Assembly: GCF_000731675.1 (NCBI RefSeq) | Contig: NZ_JMIT01000001.1 | Location: forward strand, 1,115,526 to 1,179,525 | DNA length: 64,000 nucleotides | Source of the DNA: Pseudomonas capeferrum | GTDB taxonomy: Bacteria; Pseudomonadota; Gammaproteobacteria; Pseudomonadales; Pseudomonadaceae | Direction of reading: 5' to 3' | Shown here: positions 55,857 to 64,000 of the stretch, piece after piece | How positions within the stretch are numbered: position 1 is the stretch's first letter | How the letters are laid out: every line of letters begins with the position of its first letter | The notes under the pieces: generated by a model | Told to the model about the DNA's origin: nothing | Databases searched by the model: none | The model's input: the letters and a program-made list of their open reading frames with translations, nothing else | Made by a program: the position numbers and the translations under genes

Positions 55857-57149
55857 TTAATGGGTTGTCACCTGCCCAAGGTCATCCCCCGACGTATGCT
55901 TCATGTCATCGGTCCGCAACTTGGCGACCTCGCCCGCCTTCACCGCCCCACCTTGGTTCCCCCAGCTGGTGCGTATGAAACTGACCACATCCGCCACTTC
56001 CTGGTCACTCAACCGCCAACCGAACGCCGGCATGGTCAAGTTCGACGGGGCCGTGTGTGTGGCAGGCACCGTGCCGCCGGCCAGTACCACATGGATCAGC
56101 GAGGTCGCATCGGCCGTCTGCACCACCGGGTTGCCGGCCAATGCCGGGAATACCCGGGTATAGCCGTGGCCATCGGTACGGTGGCAGGCCGCGCAGTTAT
56201 CGATGTACACCGACGCGCCGGGCTTGCTGTCATCGCCGTTCCAAAGCGCTTGTGCGACCTGCTTGTCATACACATGCGGCTTGTCGTCAGGATTGCTCGC
56301 GGGCAACGTCTTGAGGTAACGGGCAATGGCGGTGAGGTCTGCGTCGCTCATGTACTGCATGCTGTGCTCGACCACATCGCTCATGCCGCCGAACACGGCG
56401 CTGCGCTCGCTTCGGCCAGTCTTGAGGAACTGCACCAGTTGCGCTTCGCTCCAGCTGCCCAGGCCATCCTTGTGGTCGCCGCGAAGGCTCTTGGCGATCC
56501 AGCCCTCAAGCGGGGCGCTACCTGCCAGAAACTGCTCGCCATCCTGCGGGCTCAGCGCCTTTTCCTGCATAGTCAAGGCGCGCGGGGTATGGCAGGCACC
56601 GCAGTGGCCAAGCCCCTCGACCAGGTAGGCGCCGCGATTGACCACCGGGTCGGCAGCCGCCGAGGCCTGCCAGGCTTTCACTTCTGGGGCGAACAACCCG
56701 CGCCAGATCGCCAACGGCCAACGCATGCTCAACGGCCATGGAATATCCGTCGCCTTATTGGGCTGGGCAACCGGCTCGACGCCTTGCATGAAGTAGGCAT
56801 ACAGCGCACGCATGTCTTCATCGTTGACGCGCGCATACGAGGGGTACGGCATGGCGGGGTACAAGGTGCTGCCGTCCTTGCCGACGCCATGGCGCACGGC
56901 CTGGTCGAAGTCTTCAAAACTGTAATGGCCGATACCGCTGGCGTCAGGCGTGATATTGGTCGAGTACACTGTGCCGATGGGTGTTTCCATGGGCAGCCCG
57001 CCTGCGAACGGCTTGCCGCCTTTGGCCGTGTGGCAGGCCACGCAGTCACCTGCGCGCGCCAGATATTCGCCCTGCTTGATCAGCGTACTGTCGGCCTGAG
57101 CCGTCAGGCTTGCAGCGCACAGGGCCGTTGCGATCAACATTGTCTTCAT
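55857..57149 (-). CDS. Gluconate 2-dehydrogenase, triheme cytochrome c subunit
   Basis: A 430-residue periplasmic cytochrome with signal peptide (MKTMLIATALCAASLTAQAD) and three C-x-x-C-H heme sites: CVACH at about 36-40, CGACH near 185 and CAACH near 317. Each lies in its own cytochrome-c-like domain with a distal Met (for example GGLPMETP, MPAFGW). It carries electrons from the flavin subunit to the quinone pool or oxidase. ATG 57149 has GGAG at 8 bases; ATG 57155 would leave only 2, so the shorter form is preferred. It is the last of the three-gene operon small-large-cytochrome; PtxS control is inferred from the operator at 59811. Confidence 0.92.
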   Translation of the reverse strand: MKTMLIATALCAASLTAQADSTLIKQGEYLARAGDCVACHTAKGGKPFAGGLPMETPIGTVYSTNITPDASGIGHYSFEDFDQAVRHGVGKDGSTLYPAMPYPSYARVNDEDMRALYAYFMQGVEPVAQPNKATDIPWPLSMRWPLAIWRGLFAPEVKAWQASAAADPVVNRGAYLVEGLGHCGACHTPRALTMQEKALSPQDGEQFLAGSAPLEGWIAKSLRGDHKDGLGSWSEAQLVQFLKTGRSERSAVFGGMSDVVEHSMQYMSDADLTAIARYLKTLPASNPDDKPHVYDKQVAQALWNGDDSKPGASVYIDNCAACHRTDGHGYTRVFPALAGNPVVQTADATSLIHVVLAGGTVPATHTAPSNLTMPAFGWRLSDQEVADVVSFIRTSWGNQGGAVKAGEVAKLRTDDMKHTSGDDLGQVTTH

Positions 57150-57161
57150 GCTCATCGCTCC

Positions 57162-58946
57162 TCAAGCCTGAACCAGTGGGCCAGGGTTTTTCAGGTACTG
57201 CTCGCGGATCGCGCGGGCAGACCAATACGTCAGGGCCGCCACCAGCCCGGTCGGGTTGTAACCCAACCCCTGCGGGAACGCAGACGCCCCCGGGACGAAG
57301 ACGTTGGGCACGTCCCAGCTCTGCAGGTAACGGTTCAGTGCGCTGGTCTTGGGGTCGGTGCCCATGATCGCGCCGCCGTTGAGGTGAGTGGTCTGGTAGC
57401 TGGCGGTGTTGAAGTGTTCCTTGACCTTTTTGCCCAGCACGGCAATGGACTTGGGGTTCATCGCCTGGGCGACCTTGCTGAGTTTGTCGACCATGAACTG
57501 GTTCATCTTGATGTCGTTTTCCTGCCAGTCGAAGGTCATGCGCAGCAACGGTTGGCCGAAGGCATCGCGGTAGGTTGGGTCCAGGTCCAGGTAGTTGCCC
57601 CGGTACGACTGGTGCGCGCCATGTGCGTCCATTGACACCTGGTGGGTGTAGTAGTCGGCGGTGGCCTTTTTCCAGGCGCTGCCCCAGGCGGGCGTGCCGG
57701 GCGGGTTGGCGATGCCGGCGATCGGGCGGCTGCCGGCCTGGTTCACCCACATGGGCGAGCCGCCGACGAAACCATATGGCCCGTGGTCGAAGTTATCTGC
57801 GTTGAAGTCATCGATCGCAATGCCGTTGCCACCGGCGCCGATGAAGTTGTTGGTGTAGGTGTCCTTGTCGAAGAACGCCTTGACCGTGCCCATGTTCTGG
57901 TAGGCGAAGTTGCGCCCGACCACGCCTTCGTTCTTGACCGGGTCGTACGGTTTGCCGATGCCCGATAGCAGCATCAGGCGCACGTTGTTGAACTGGAAGG
58001 CCGCGAGGATGACCAGGTCCGCCGGCTGCTCCACTTCCCGCCCTTGCGCGTCGATGTAGGTCACGCCGGTGGCGTTGCGCTTGCTGTCGTCCAGGTTCAC
58101 CCGCAACACATGGGCGTTGGCGCGCAGCTCGAAATTCGGTACCTGGCGCAGCGCCGGCAGGATGTTCACGTTGGGCGAGGCCTTGGAGTACATGTAGCAG
58201 ACGTAGCCACTGCAGAAACCGCAGAAATTGCACGGCCCCATCTGCGCCCCGTAGGGGTTGGTGTAGGGCCCGGAGGTATTGGCCGAAGGCAGGTTGTACG
58301 GTTTGTAGCCCAGGCTGGTCGCGGCCTTTTCAAACAGTTTTGCCGACACCACGTTCTTCTGTGCGGGCAGCGGGAACGGGCTGGAGCGATCAGCGGCATA
58401 GGGGTTGCCGCCCTTCCCCGCGCCGACCACCGTACCGTTGACGGTCCAGGCCTGGCCCGAGGTGCCGAAGACCTTCTCGGCAAAGTCGAAGTACGGCTCA
58501 AGCTCCTGATACGTGACGCCGAAGTCCTGAATGGTCATGTCTTCGGGGATGAACGCCTTGCCGTAGCGTTCTTCGTAGTGGCTGCGCATGCGCAGCTCGA
58601 TCGGGTCTACCCGAAAATGCACACCAGACCAGTGCAGGCCCGCGCCGCCTACGCCCTTGCCTGGCAAGAACGCGCCCAGCTGGCGGTTGGGCAACGCGAC
58701 ATCGTTGACGCTGTGGCGGATGGTGACGGTCTCTTTCGACACATCGACGAACAGCTTCTTGCGCACGCTGTAGGTGAGTTCATCGATCACCTGCGGGTAG
58801 CTGCCCTCGGGGTAGGTATCCTGCATCGGGCCACGTTCCAGGGCAACGACCTGCAGCCCTGCTTCGGTAAGCTCCTTGGCCATGATCGCGCCGGCCCAGC
58901 CGAAACCGACGATCACAGCATCAACTTTCTTCAACACATTCGCCAT
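57162..58946 (-). CDS. Gluconate 2-dehydrogenase, FAD (GMC) large subunit
   Basis: A 594-residue GMC oxidoreductase. The FAD-binding motif is VDAVIVGFGWAGAIMAKELT at about 8-27, and GMC signatures follow (LPGKGVGGAGLHWSGVHFR). A Cys-rich insertion CNFCGFCSGYVCYMYS near residue 240 is typical of the gluconate/2-ketogluconate dehydrogenase branch and may hold an iron-sulfur or 3Fe-4S cluster. The active-site HLNGGAIMGTDP and the C-terminal ALTYWSARAIREQYL are also present. No signal peptide of its own; it is carried across by the Tat signal of the small subunit. Oxidises D-gluconate to 2-ketogluconate in the periplasm. Starts 3 bases after the small-subunit stop. Confidence 0.93.
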   Translation of the reverse strand: MANVLKKVDAVIVGFGWAGAIMAKELTEAGLQVVALERGPMQDTYPEGSYPQVIDELTYSVRKKLFVDVSKETVTIRHSVNDVALPNRQLGAFLPGKGVGGAGLHWSGVHFRVDPIELRMRSHYEERYGKAFIPEDMTIQDFGVTYQELEPYFDFAEKVFGTSGQAWTVNGTVVGAGKGGNPYAADRSSPFPLPAQKNVVSAKLFEKAATSLGYKPYNLPSANTSGPYTNPYGAQMGPCNFCGFCSGYVCYMYSKASPNVNILPALRQVPNFELRANAHVLRVNLDDSKRNATGVTYIDAQGREVEQPADLVILAAFQFNNVRLMLLSGIGKPYDPVKNEGVVGRNFAYQNMGTVKAFFDKDTYTNNFIGAGGNGIAIDDFNADNFDHGPYGFVGGSPMWVNQAGSRPIAGIANPPGTPAWGSAWKKATADYYTHQVSMDAHGAHQSYRGNYLDLDPTYRDAFGQPLLRMTFDWQENDIKMNQFMVDKLSKVAQAMNPKSIAVLGKKVKEHFNTASYQTTHLNGGAIMGTDPKTSALNRYLQSWDVPNVFVPGASAFPQGLGYNPTGLVAALTYWSARAIREQYLKNPGPLVQA

Positions 58947-58949
58947 GGT

Positions 58950-59690
58950 TCAGGCCCTCTCGCCGCGGATGGACACAGCCGGGAACGGATACGGCTCATT
59001 GCGCTCGACCCAGTCCATGAAGTCGGCCCGAGCACCGGGGAAACCGATCTGGGTCCAGCCCACCATGCCTTTGTTGCCGCCGTGAACCGGGTCGCAGAAG
59101 AACCCTTCGCGGGTGTTCTGCACCAGCAAGCTGAAAAACAGTTTGGCCGGAAGCGCGTCGAAAACCAGCTCACCGGCTTCCACCTTGGCGAGAATACGGT
59201 CCCGGGTAGCGCTATCTTGCGCAGCAAAAACGTGTCCGGAGTTGGCTTTGCACCAGTCATCCACGGCGGCGATGCCCAGGCGATAGATCTGTTGCGGGCT
59301 GAGTTGCAACTGATAACCCAACTCTGGGGCGGCGTCGGCATTGAACGGCCCCTGCATGTACCACTGCGCGCCGGTTGCATACGGGGTATTCATCTGGCGG
59401 TCGATGAATTCGGCGGCGCCGGCCTCAAGCGCGCCAGGGCCAAGCTCATCGGCGGGGATGATACGGGCAACAGCGGCTTGCAGAAACGCCCACTCCTCGG
59501 CGGTAAAAAAGGTCGGCTGGTAGTGCCCCGCCGGCGGCGTGGCAGGCACTTTGGGTGCGTGCTGCGGGGCCGCAAGCAACTGGCTGGCACCCACGCCCAG
59601 CCCCGTGCTGGCCACGGTCACGACGGGTATCAGGGTCAAGGTCTTGCGCAGGAAGTCCCTGCGTGGGTTATCGGGGGCATGCTCAGGCAT
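58950..59690 (-). CDS. Gluconate 2-dehydrogenase, small (gamma) subunit with Tat signal
   Basis: A 246-residue protein with twin-arginine signal NPRRDFLRKTLTLIPVVTVA and cleavage near LLAAPQ. The mature part carries the subunit-3 family segments FFTAEEWAFLQAAVARIIPA, EFIDRQMNTPYATG and GFFCDPVHGGNKGMVGWTQI. It exports the folded flavin subunit and forms the dehydrogenase complex with it and the cytochrome. AGGA precedes the ATG at 59690. It is the first gene of the operon, and a PtxS operator lies 121 bases upstream. The coupling of all three subunits to ketogluconate genes supports the gluconate rather than fructose or sorbitol specificity. Confidence 0.92.
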   Translation of the reverse strand: MPEHAPDNPRRDFLRKTLTLIPVVTVASTGLGVGASQLLAAPQHAPKVPATPPAGHYQPTFFTAEEWAFLQAAVARIIPADELGPGALEAGAAEFIDRQMNTPYATGAQWYMQGPFNADAAPELGYQLQLSPQQIYRLGIAAVDDWCKANSGHVFAAQDSATRDRILAKVEAGELVFDALPAKLFFSLLVQNTREGFFCDPVHGGNKGMVGWTQIGFPGARADFMDWVERNEPYPFPAVSIRGERA

Positions 59691-60107
59691 TACGAATCCT
59701 CATCGGCTTGGGGGCGGCCTCGATACGAACCGTCTGATGTTCAATGTGGGGGGGATCTTGATAGGCCATCAAGAAGACAGCCGAATAATCTAACGCGTTC
59801 AGAAATGTTTTGAAACCGGTTTCATGCTTGACTTTCTGGCCACAGCTAAAGCCCAGCTGCGGGAATCCGTGGCTCGCCAAGGTTTTTCACACCCGGCACT
59901 TTAAAGCACCCACCGCCTTCTCTAGCCGCAACCAATAGTTTCCTAGCAAAGTAGAAAACGAAACTTCCTACAACTGTTTAGGACGCTCAATACTCTCCAG
60001 TGAACTGATTCCTCGTTAGTGTTCAGGCTCCAGCTAAATGCTTACGTCTGATCGCGCGGGTGGCCCATGCCCTTTGCAGACGCTGCCTGACTTTCGAGGG
60101 AATCCGC
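59691..60107. promoter_or_regulatory. Divergent region between gluconate dehydrogenase and VgrG module
   Basis: No gene seen in these 417 bases. The left half carries the PtxS operator at 59811-59824 and, on the minus strand, a weak promoter candidate (TTTCAA at the operator edge, then TAGATT 17 bases on) for the dehydrogenase genes. The right half is A/T-rich (around 59930-60010) with TTTCCTA/TAGAAA partial symmetry; no recognisable promoter for vgrG was found. Confidence 0.55.
59811..59824. promoter_or_regulatory. PtxS operator upstream of gluconate dehydrogenase operon
   Basis: Third identical copy of TGAAACCGGTTTCA, 121-134 bases before the small-subunit start. It overlaps a possible -35 region on the minus strand. 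It ties periplasmic gluconate oxidation to cytoplasmic 2-ketogluconate processing under one repressor. Confidence 0.95.
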
Positions 60108-62282
60108 ATGCCCAGCCAGTCCGACTTTTACTTCACCTTCCAGCCGCTGGCTGGTCAGAGTGAATTCGAAGTGGTTTCGTTCGAACTCAACGAAGCGATA
60201 AGTACACCCTACCAGCTGAACCTGGAGCTGATCAGCTTCGACGATGAAGTCGATTTCGGCCAACTGCTCGACAAACCTGTGCTGTTTACCATTTGGCGTG
60301 GGAAGCGCGCGCTGCGCTACGTGCACGGCCTGGTCAGCACCTTCAGCCAAGGCGACACAGGTTTTTGCCGCACACGTTATCGCGCCTTGGTCGAACCCAT
60401 GCTGGCGCGCGCCGGGCTGCGCTCCAACTGGCGCATCTTCCAGCAGAAGACCGTGCCGCAAATACTTGAAATCATGCTTAAGCGCCAAGGCATCCTTCAT
60501 TTTCAGCTGAACAGCAGCGGCGAGCATCAAGTACGCGAGTTCTGCGTGCAAGCCGGTGAAACCGATCTCGCTTTCATCGCCCGCCTGGCTGCCGAAGAAG
60601 GGTTCGTCTACCGCTTCGAGCACACGCCGAAGCAACACATGCTGCTCTTCACCGACCGCTTGCTGTGGCTGGGGCAGATCAGCCGTGGTGTCATCCAGCG
60701 CGACGACGATGAAGGCTTCGATGACGACGACATCGACCCCAACCAGGTGCTGTACCGCTCCAACCGGGGTGGGGACCAGGCCATGCCTTGCCTGCACCGG
60801 TTGCGCTACAGCGAGCAGGTGCGTACTGCGCGCCAGGTGCAACGGGATTACACCTTCACCAACCCGGCCTACCGGCAGGAGCATCGCGCAGAAGCCAGTG
60901 ACCTGAAACATCAATCTACAGCGTACGAGTACTTCGACTACCCCGGCCGCTACAAGCGTGACGCTGTCGGCGTGCCCTTCACGGCCACCCGGATCACCGC
61001 TCTGCGCCATGATGCCCGCATTGCCGAAGTGGAAGGCGATGATGTGCGCCTGCAACCGGGGCTGAGTTTCACCCTGATCGAGCACCCTCGGGACGACTTG
61101 AACGTGCACTGGCGTGTGATCAACGTGCACCATGAAGGTACCCAGTTTACCAGCCTGCAGGAGGAAGCCGCGGGCGCCCAGCAAGGTACTCGTTACTCGC
61201 AGGCCGCAGTGCTGGTGCCGGGCAGAGCCGAGTGGCGCCCGGCGCCGCTGGCCAAGCCGCGCATCGACGGCCCGCATATGGCAACCGTCGTCGGCCCGCC
61301 TGGCGAGGAGATCTATTGCGATTCGTGGGGCCGGGTCAAGGTCAGCTTCCCCTGGGACCGGGAGAGCGAGAACAATGAATTCAGCTCCTGCTGGGTGCGG
61401 GTTTCGCAAGGCTGGGCCGGTGGTAGCTGGGGCTCGATGGCCATCCCGCGTATCGGCCAGGACGTGATCATCCAGTATGTCAACGCCGACCCGGACCAGC
61501 CGATGATCACCGGCCGTACCTACTGCGGGAATCAGCTTCCGCCCTACGACCTGCCCGAACACAAGACGCGCATGACCATCAAGAGCCAGACCCACAAGGG
61601 CGGTGGTTACAACGAGCTGCGCTTCGAAGACGAACTGGGCCGACAAGAAGTGTTCATCCACGCAGAACGGGACCAGAACAACGTTGTAAAGCACAACGAA
61701 ACCACGCAGGTCGGCAACGATCGCGCCGAACGCGTGGAGCAAGACGAATCGATTTCGATTGGCCGGGACCGCCGGGAAGATGTCGCCCAAGACGAGTCAC
61801 TCAGCATTGGCCAGAACCGCGTACACGAAATTGGTAATGACGACAGCCTGTCAATCGGCCGAACCCATACCATCGTCACAGGGCAGGACCGGATCGAAAA
61901 AGTTGGCAATCACCGCCAGGACTTCACCAAAGCCAACCACACGGTAGAGATCGGTGGCCACCTCGAACAAGTGGTGGCAGGTCATAACCTATTGCAAACC
62001 GGGGAAGCCATCCGGCACACCACCAAGGTGTACGACATACAGGTCAGCGAGAGCCTCACAATCAGAAGCCCGGGCGGGCTGCTGCGGATCGATGGGGCCG
62101 GTGTGTCGTTGGATGGCGTGGCACTCGCGTTCAGAGGGCCGGTCAGCCAGCAGGCAGTGGGCAGCCAACGTACAACGTCGACCGCCGGCATACCGGAGCC
62201 CGGCGAGCCCATTTGCCTCAGCTGCATGCTGAAAGCGATCGCGGACGGCCACAACATGATCCGCATGGGGGGCACCCACTGA
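60108..62282 (+). CDS. vgrG: VgrG, type VI secretion spike protein
   Basis: A 724-residue VgrG. The gp27-like part begins FYFTFQPLAGQSEFEVVSFE and includes RARVEPMLARAGLRSNWRI-like sequence; the gp5 OB-fold and hub follow (AVVVGPPGEEIYCDSWGRVK; FPWDRESENN; CWVRVSQGWAGGSWGSMAIP; RIGQDVIIQYVNADPDQPMI). From about 530 there is a needle of short repeats of the type Q/N-D-E-S-x-S-I-G spaced 18 residues. The C-terminal 80 residues add a cap with CLSCM, possibly the effector or PAAR docking part. AGGGA precedes the ATG at 60108. The next gene encodes a DUF4123 adaptor (1-base overlap). No T6SS core genes are present. Confidence 0.95.
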   Translation: MPSQSDFYFTFQPLAGQSEFEVVSFELNEAISTPYQLNLELISFDDEVDFGQLLDKPVLFTIWRGKRALRYVHGLVSTFSQGDTGFCRTRYRALVEPMLARAGLRSNWRIFQQKTVPQILEIMLKRQGILHFQLNSSGEHQVREFCVQAGETDLAFIARLAAEEGFVYRFEHTPKQHMLLFTDRLLWLGQISRGVIQRDDDEGFDDDDIDPNQVLYRSNRGGDQAMPCLHRLRYSEQVRTARQVQRDYTFTNPAYRQEHRAEASDLKHQSTAYEYFDYPGRYKRDAVGVPFTATRITALRHDARIAEVEGDDVRLQPGLSFTLIEHPRDDLNVHWRVINVHHEGTQFTSLQEEAAGAQQGTRYSQAAVLVPGRAEWRPAPLAKPRIDGPHMATVVGPPGEEIYCDSWGRVKVSFPWDRESENNEFSSCWVRVSQGWAGGSWGSMAIPRIGQDVIIQYVNADPDQPMITGRTYCGNQLPPYDLPEHKTRMTIKSQTHKGGGYNELRFEDELGRQEVFIHAERDQNNVVKHNETTQVGNDRAERVEQDESISIGRDRREDVAQDESLSIGQNRVHEIGNDDSLSIGRTHTIVTGQDRIEKVGNHRQDFTKANHTVEIGGHLEQVVAGHNLLQTGEAIRHTTKVYDIQVSESLTIRSPGGLLRIDGAGVSLDGVALAFRGPVSQQAVGSQRTTSTAGIPEPGEPICLSCMLKAIADGHNMIRMGGTH

Positions 62283-63160
62283 TGCCGAGCCCTTTCGTCA
62301 GAGCACTGGTCGAGGTACTGAGAACCTCCGATCGGTATCGCCTGAGCGCCATTGTCGAAATGGCCGATCTTTCACCTCAAACTCGTGAAGAGCTGACCGA
62401 GTATTACTCGGGGCGCTGCTGGCCACTGTTGCAGCAAGCTCAATTCAGCAACTTGCGAGCAGTAGGGCCCTGGCTATTCGGTTCGCGCCCTGGTTCTGAT
62501 GTCTCAGCCCAATACGACTTTCAATGGCAGCTCGAACAAGGCGCAGTGGGTGCGGTATGCGGCTGGATAGTCAGCGCGTTGCCACCTGGCCTGCTCGCCC
62601 GACACTTGAGCCAGGCCAACATCGTCACCGGTGCAGATGGCCACGCGTACCTTATGCGCTACCACACCGCTGCAGCCCTTGGCGTGCTGGCTGCACACCG
62701 CCAGTTGCCTGGGGTCAGCGAGTGGTTGGCGCCTATCTATCACTGGTGGGCACCCGTGGCGGACCCGCACAAAACACTGTGGTTGAAGATAGCCGGCGGC
62801 AACCAAGCGCCACCTGCACAGATCACGCCCATCACGCTGGACGATAACTGCTGGGCTGCATTGGCGGGAGACCCACTGAGCTACCAACTTGCCGAGATAC
62901 TGAAGGGCGAGCAGTCCTGCCCCACCTTGGCCGCTGCTTGCCACGGCACACGGGTTGGCCTGATCCAGCACTACCTCGATCGGGCACGTGAGCAAGGCCT
63001 GGACCGTGAGGAGGACCTCATCACCTATGTACTGATGACGGCGCGCGACGGTGAACATCTGAGCACATCACCGGCCTGGCAGGACGCAATCGCTGCGACA
63101 CGCGAGCAGCGGACCGCCCTTATCGACAACGTGCAGCAATACCTGCGCACCAAGGTCTGA
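62282..63160 (+). CDS. DUF4123 type VI effector adaptor
   Basis: A 292-residue protein whose first half fits the DUF4123 (Tap/TEC) pattern: NLRAVGPWLFGSRPG, GAVCGWIVSALPPGLLARHL, LMRYHTAAALGVLAAH, then WLAPIYHWW. DUF4123 adaptors load one cognate effector onto a specific VgrG and are not themselves secreted. The start shares its first base with the vgrG stop (TGATG at 62280-62284), so they are translated together. The effector gene starts 8 bases after its stop. The C-terminal half (YLDRAREQGLDREEDLITYV) is helical and variable, as expected for partner recognition. Confidence 0.87.
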   Translation: MPSPFVRALVEVLRTSDRYRLSAIVEMADLSPQTREELTEYYSGRCWPLLQQAQFSNLRAVGPWLFGSRPGSDVSAQYDFQWQLEQGAVGAVCGWIVSALPPGLLARHLSQANIVTGADGHAYLMRYHTAAALGVLAAHRQLPGVSEWLAPIYHWWAPVADPHKTLWLKIAGGNQAPPAQITPITLDDNCWAALAGDPLSYQLAEILKGEQSCPTLAAACHGTRVGLIQHYLDRAREQGLDREEDLITYVLMTARDGEHLSTSPAWQDAIAATREQRTALIDNVQQYLRTKV

Positions 63161-63168
63161 GGCCCCCC

Positions 63169-64000
63169 ATGGACTCGCTCACCCAAACGCTCGAACTGTG
63201 CAGACGTGTTACAGCCGGCTACCGCCCAGCACTACGTAACAGCCCTGTCGCCGATTGCACACGCCGTTTCGAACTGCTGCCCCTGCGCTATGCCGCTATC
63301 GGCGGCAACTCGGCACAGCGCGCCCGCTTGCCCAAGTTGCCAGGCTACCTCAGCCCCTTTCAGGATGTGGGTGAACTGACCCACTCCAGCTATGCCATCC
63401 GCCCGCTGCGCGAAGGCTTTCTCTACCTGCTGATCAAACGCTACAGCGCGCCGGCCTACGAATGGCACAGCCAGTACCGTGTAGCGCCCAATGGCTCACT
63501 GCTGTACATCAACGCCGACGCCCCTTGGGAGCCTGCCCCCAGCACAGGCAACCTGGACGAAATCCTGAGCGCCTTCGGTTGGACCATCACCCTCTACGAC
63601 CTGGACGACATCCAGGAACTGCGCCCGTTGTTCAGCCCCTCCCCACTCACGCCGCGCATGCTCGACAACTACCGCGTGCTGGAAGACGAATATCGCAACA
63701 GCCTGCCCTCCATCGATATCGCCCGCTTCATCCAGCCTTCGGATGCACCGCCTCAGCCAAACGTACTCAAGCACGATCAACTGGGCTGGGTGGCTGACTT
63801 CAAGGCGCAAGACGATGCACAGCTGCAGGCGCTGCTAGACCTGCAGCCATTCAACAACGACCAGATCGTATCGCCGCATGCCTCACGGCAAGCCCTGGCG
63901 CCGCTTATGAATCAAACCAAACCCCGTGGCGCCGCCATCGTGATCGAAGACGCCATCGGCATCACTCAGGAGCTCAATGCCTGGCGCAACGCAGCCGTCG
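63169..64000 (+). CDS. VasX/BTH_I2691-like T6SS effector, N-terminal part
   Basis: An open frame from ATG 63169 that runs off the right edge after 277 codons. The N-terminal segments CTRRFELLPLRYAAIGG, LPGYLSPFQDVGELTHSSYA and IRPLREGFLYLLIKR match the N-terminal region of VasX-type effectors, as does AIVIEDAIGITQELNAWRN near the visible end. Such proteins are large, with a C-terminal pore-forming, colicin-like part that lies outside the window. A dedicated immunity gene would be expected downstream. Position directly after VgrG and DUF4123 supports the effector call. No signal peptide. Confidence 0.8.
   Translation, partial: MDSLTQTLELCRRVTAGYRPALRNSPVADCTRRFELLPLRYAAIGGNSAQRARLPKLPGYLSPFQDVGELTHSSYAIRPLREGFLYLLIKRYSAPAYEWHSQYRVAPNGSLLYINADAPWEPAPSTGNLDEILSAFGWTITLYDLDDIQELRPLFSPSPLTPRMLDNYRVLEDEYRNSLPSIDIARFIQPSDAPPQPNVLKHDQLGWVADFKAQDDAQLQALLDLQPFNNDQIVSPHASRQALAPLMNQTKPRGAAIVIEDAIGITQELNAWRNAAV

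Noticed and set aside
55860..57635. Plus-strand open frame opposite the triheme cytochrome gene
   Set aside because: The minus strand has three C-x-x-C-H sites and a signal peptide; the plus frame has no recognisable feature.
1..64000. CRISPR arrays, tRNA or rRNA genes, transposases, integrases, replication origin
   Set aside because: Looked for regular spaced repeats, cloverleaf ends, DDE or tyrosine recombinase motifs and DnaA-box clusters and saw none convincing.

Overview
The window looks like a chromosomal segment of a fluorescent pseudomonad of the Pseudomonas putida group. The evidence is high-GC coding throughout, a P. putida-style 2-ketogluconate locus (ptxS, kguE, kguK, kguT, kguD) beside a three-subunit gluconate 2-dehydrogenase, a LigD/Ku pair with the gene content I associate with that group, a DyP peroxidase with its Asp at position 132, and a REP-like repeat. 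I see no rRNA, tRNA, CRISPR array, transposase or integrase. Species assignment is inference.

Layout. (1) 1-2274: the end of a clsB-type cardiolipin synthase coupled to a YbhN-like membrane protein, a small exported protein, a metallothionein and an acidic disordered protein. (2) 2366-22580: a block of about 20 kb for pectic or uronic acid use. Two divergent FadR-type regulators lead into an eight-gene minus-strand operon: enolase-superfamily enzyme, substrate-binding protein, permease, second substrate-binding protein, permease, two ATPases, GH28 exo-polygalacturonase. Facing it are a KdgM-type porin and uronate dehydrogenase, then a LysR regulator, and a plus-strand operon of a GguC/AraD1-type FAH-fold protein, an MFS carrier, a UxaA/GarD dehydratase and an alpha-ketoglutarate-semialdehyde-type dehydrogenase. 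Together these suggest depolymerise, import, oxidise, dehydrate, and finish at 2-oxoglutarate. No KdgD is visible.

(3) 22712-29224: LigD, a coupled four-gene cassette (acyl-CoA dehydrogenase-like, PIG-L deacetylase, methyltransferase, glycosyltransferase 2) and convergent Ku. (4) 29337-33403: a nucleosidase-like gene and a tightly coupled trio of heme-oxygenase-like diiron protein, methyltransferase and GCS2-type carboxylate-amine ligase, which has the look of a small biosynthetic operon. (5) 33421-45298: stress and housekeeping genes, including a lipoprotein, KGG protein, NTT/MFS-like carrier, aldo/keto reductase, DyP peroxidase, BASS symporter, orphan CrtZ, MgtC with a long leader, GNAT, diguanylate cyclase, ExoIII, DUF4142 protein, several small proteins and a KfrA-like coiled-coil protein. 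(6) 45488-49270: codB-pucR-codA with a clear terminator. (7) 49591-50556: secreted endonuclease I with an extra Cys-containing C-terminal domain. (8) 50575-59690: the ketogluconate regulon, marked by three identical copies of the 14-bp PtxS operator. (9) 60108-64000: a VgrG, DUF4123 adaptor and VasX-like effector start, an orphan type VI secretion effector module cut by the window end.

Starts were chosen by ribosome-binding-site fit and coupling to the previous stop. Functions rest on motifs and family resemblance read by eye; no database search was possible.
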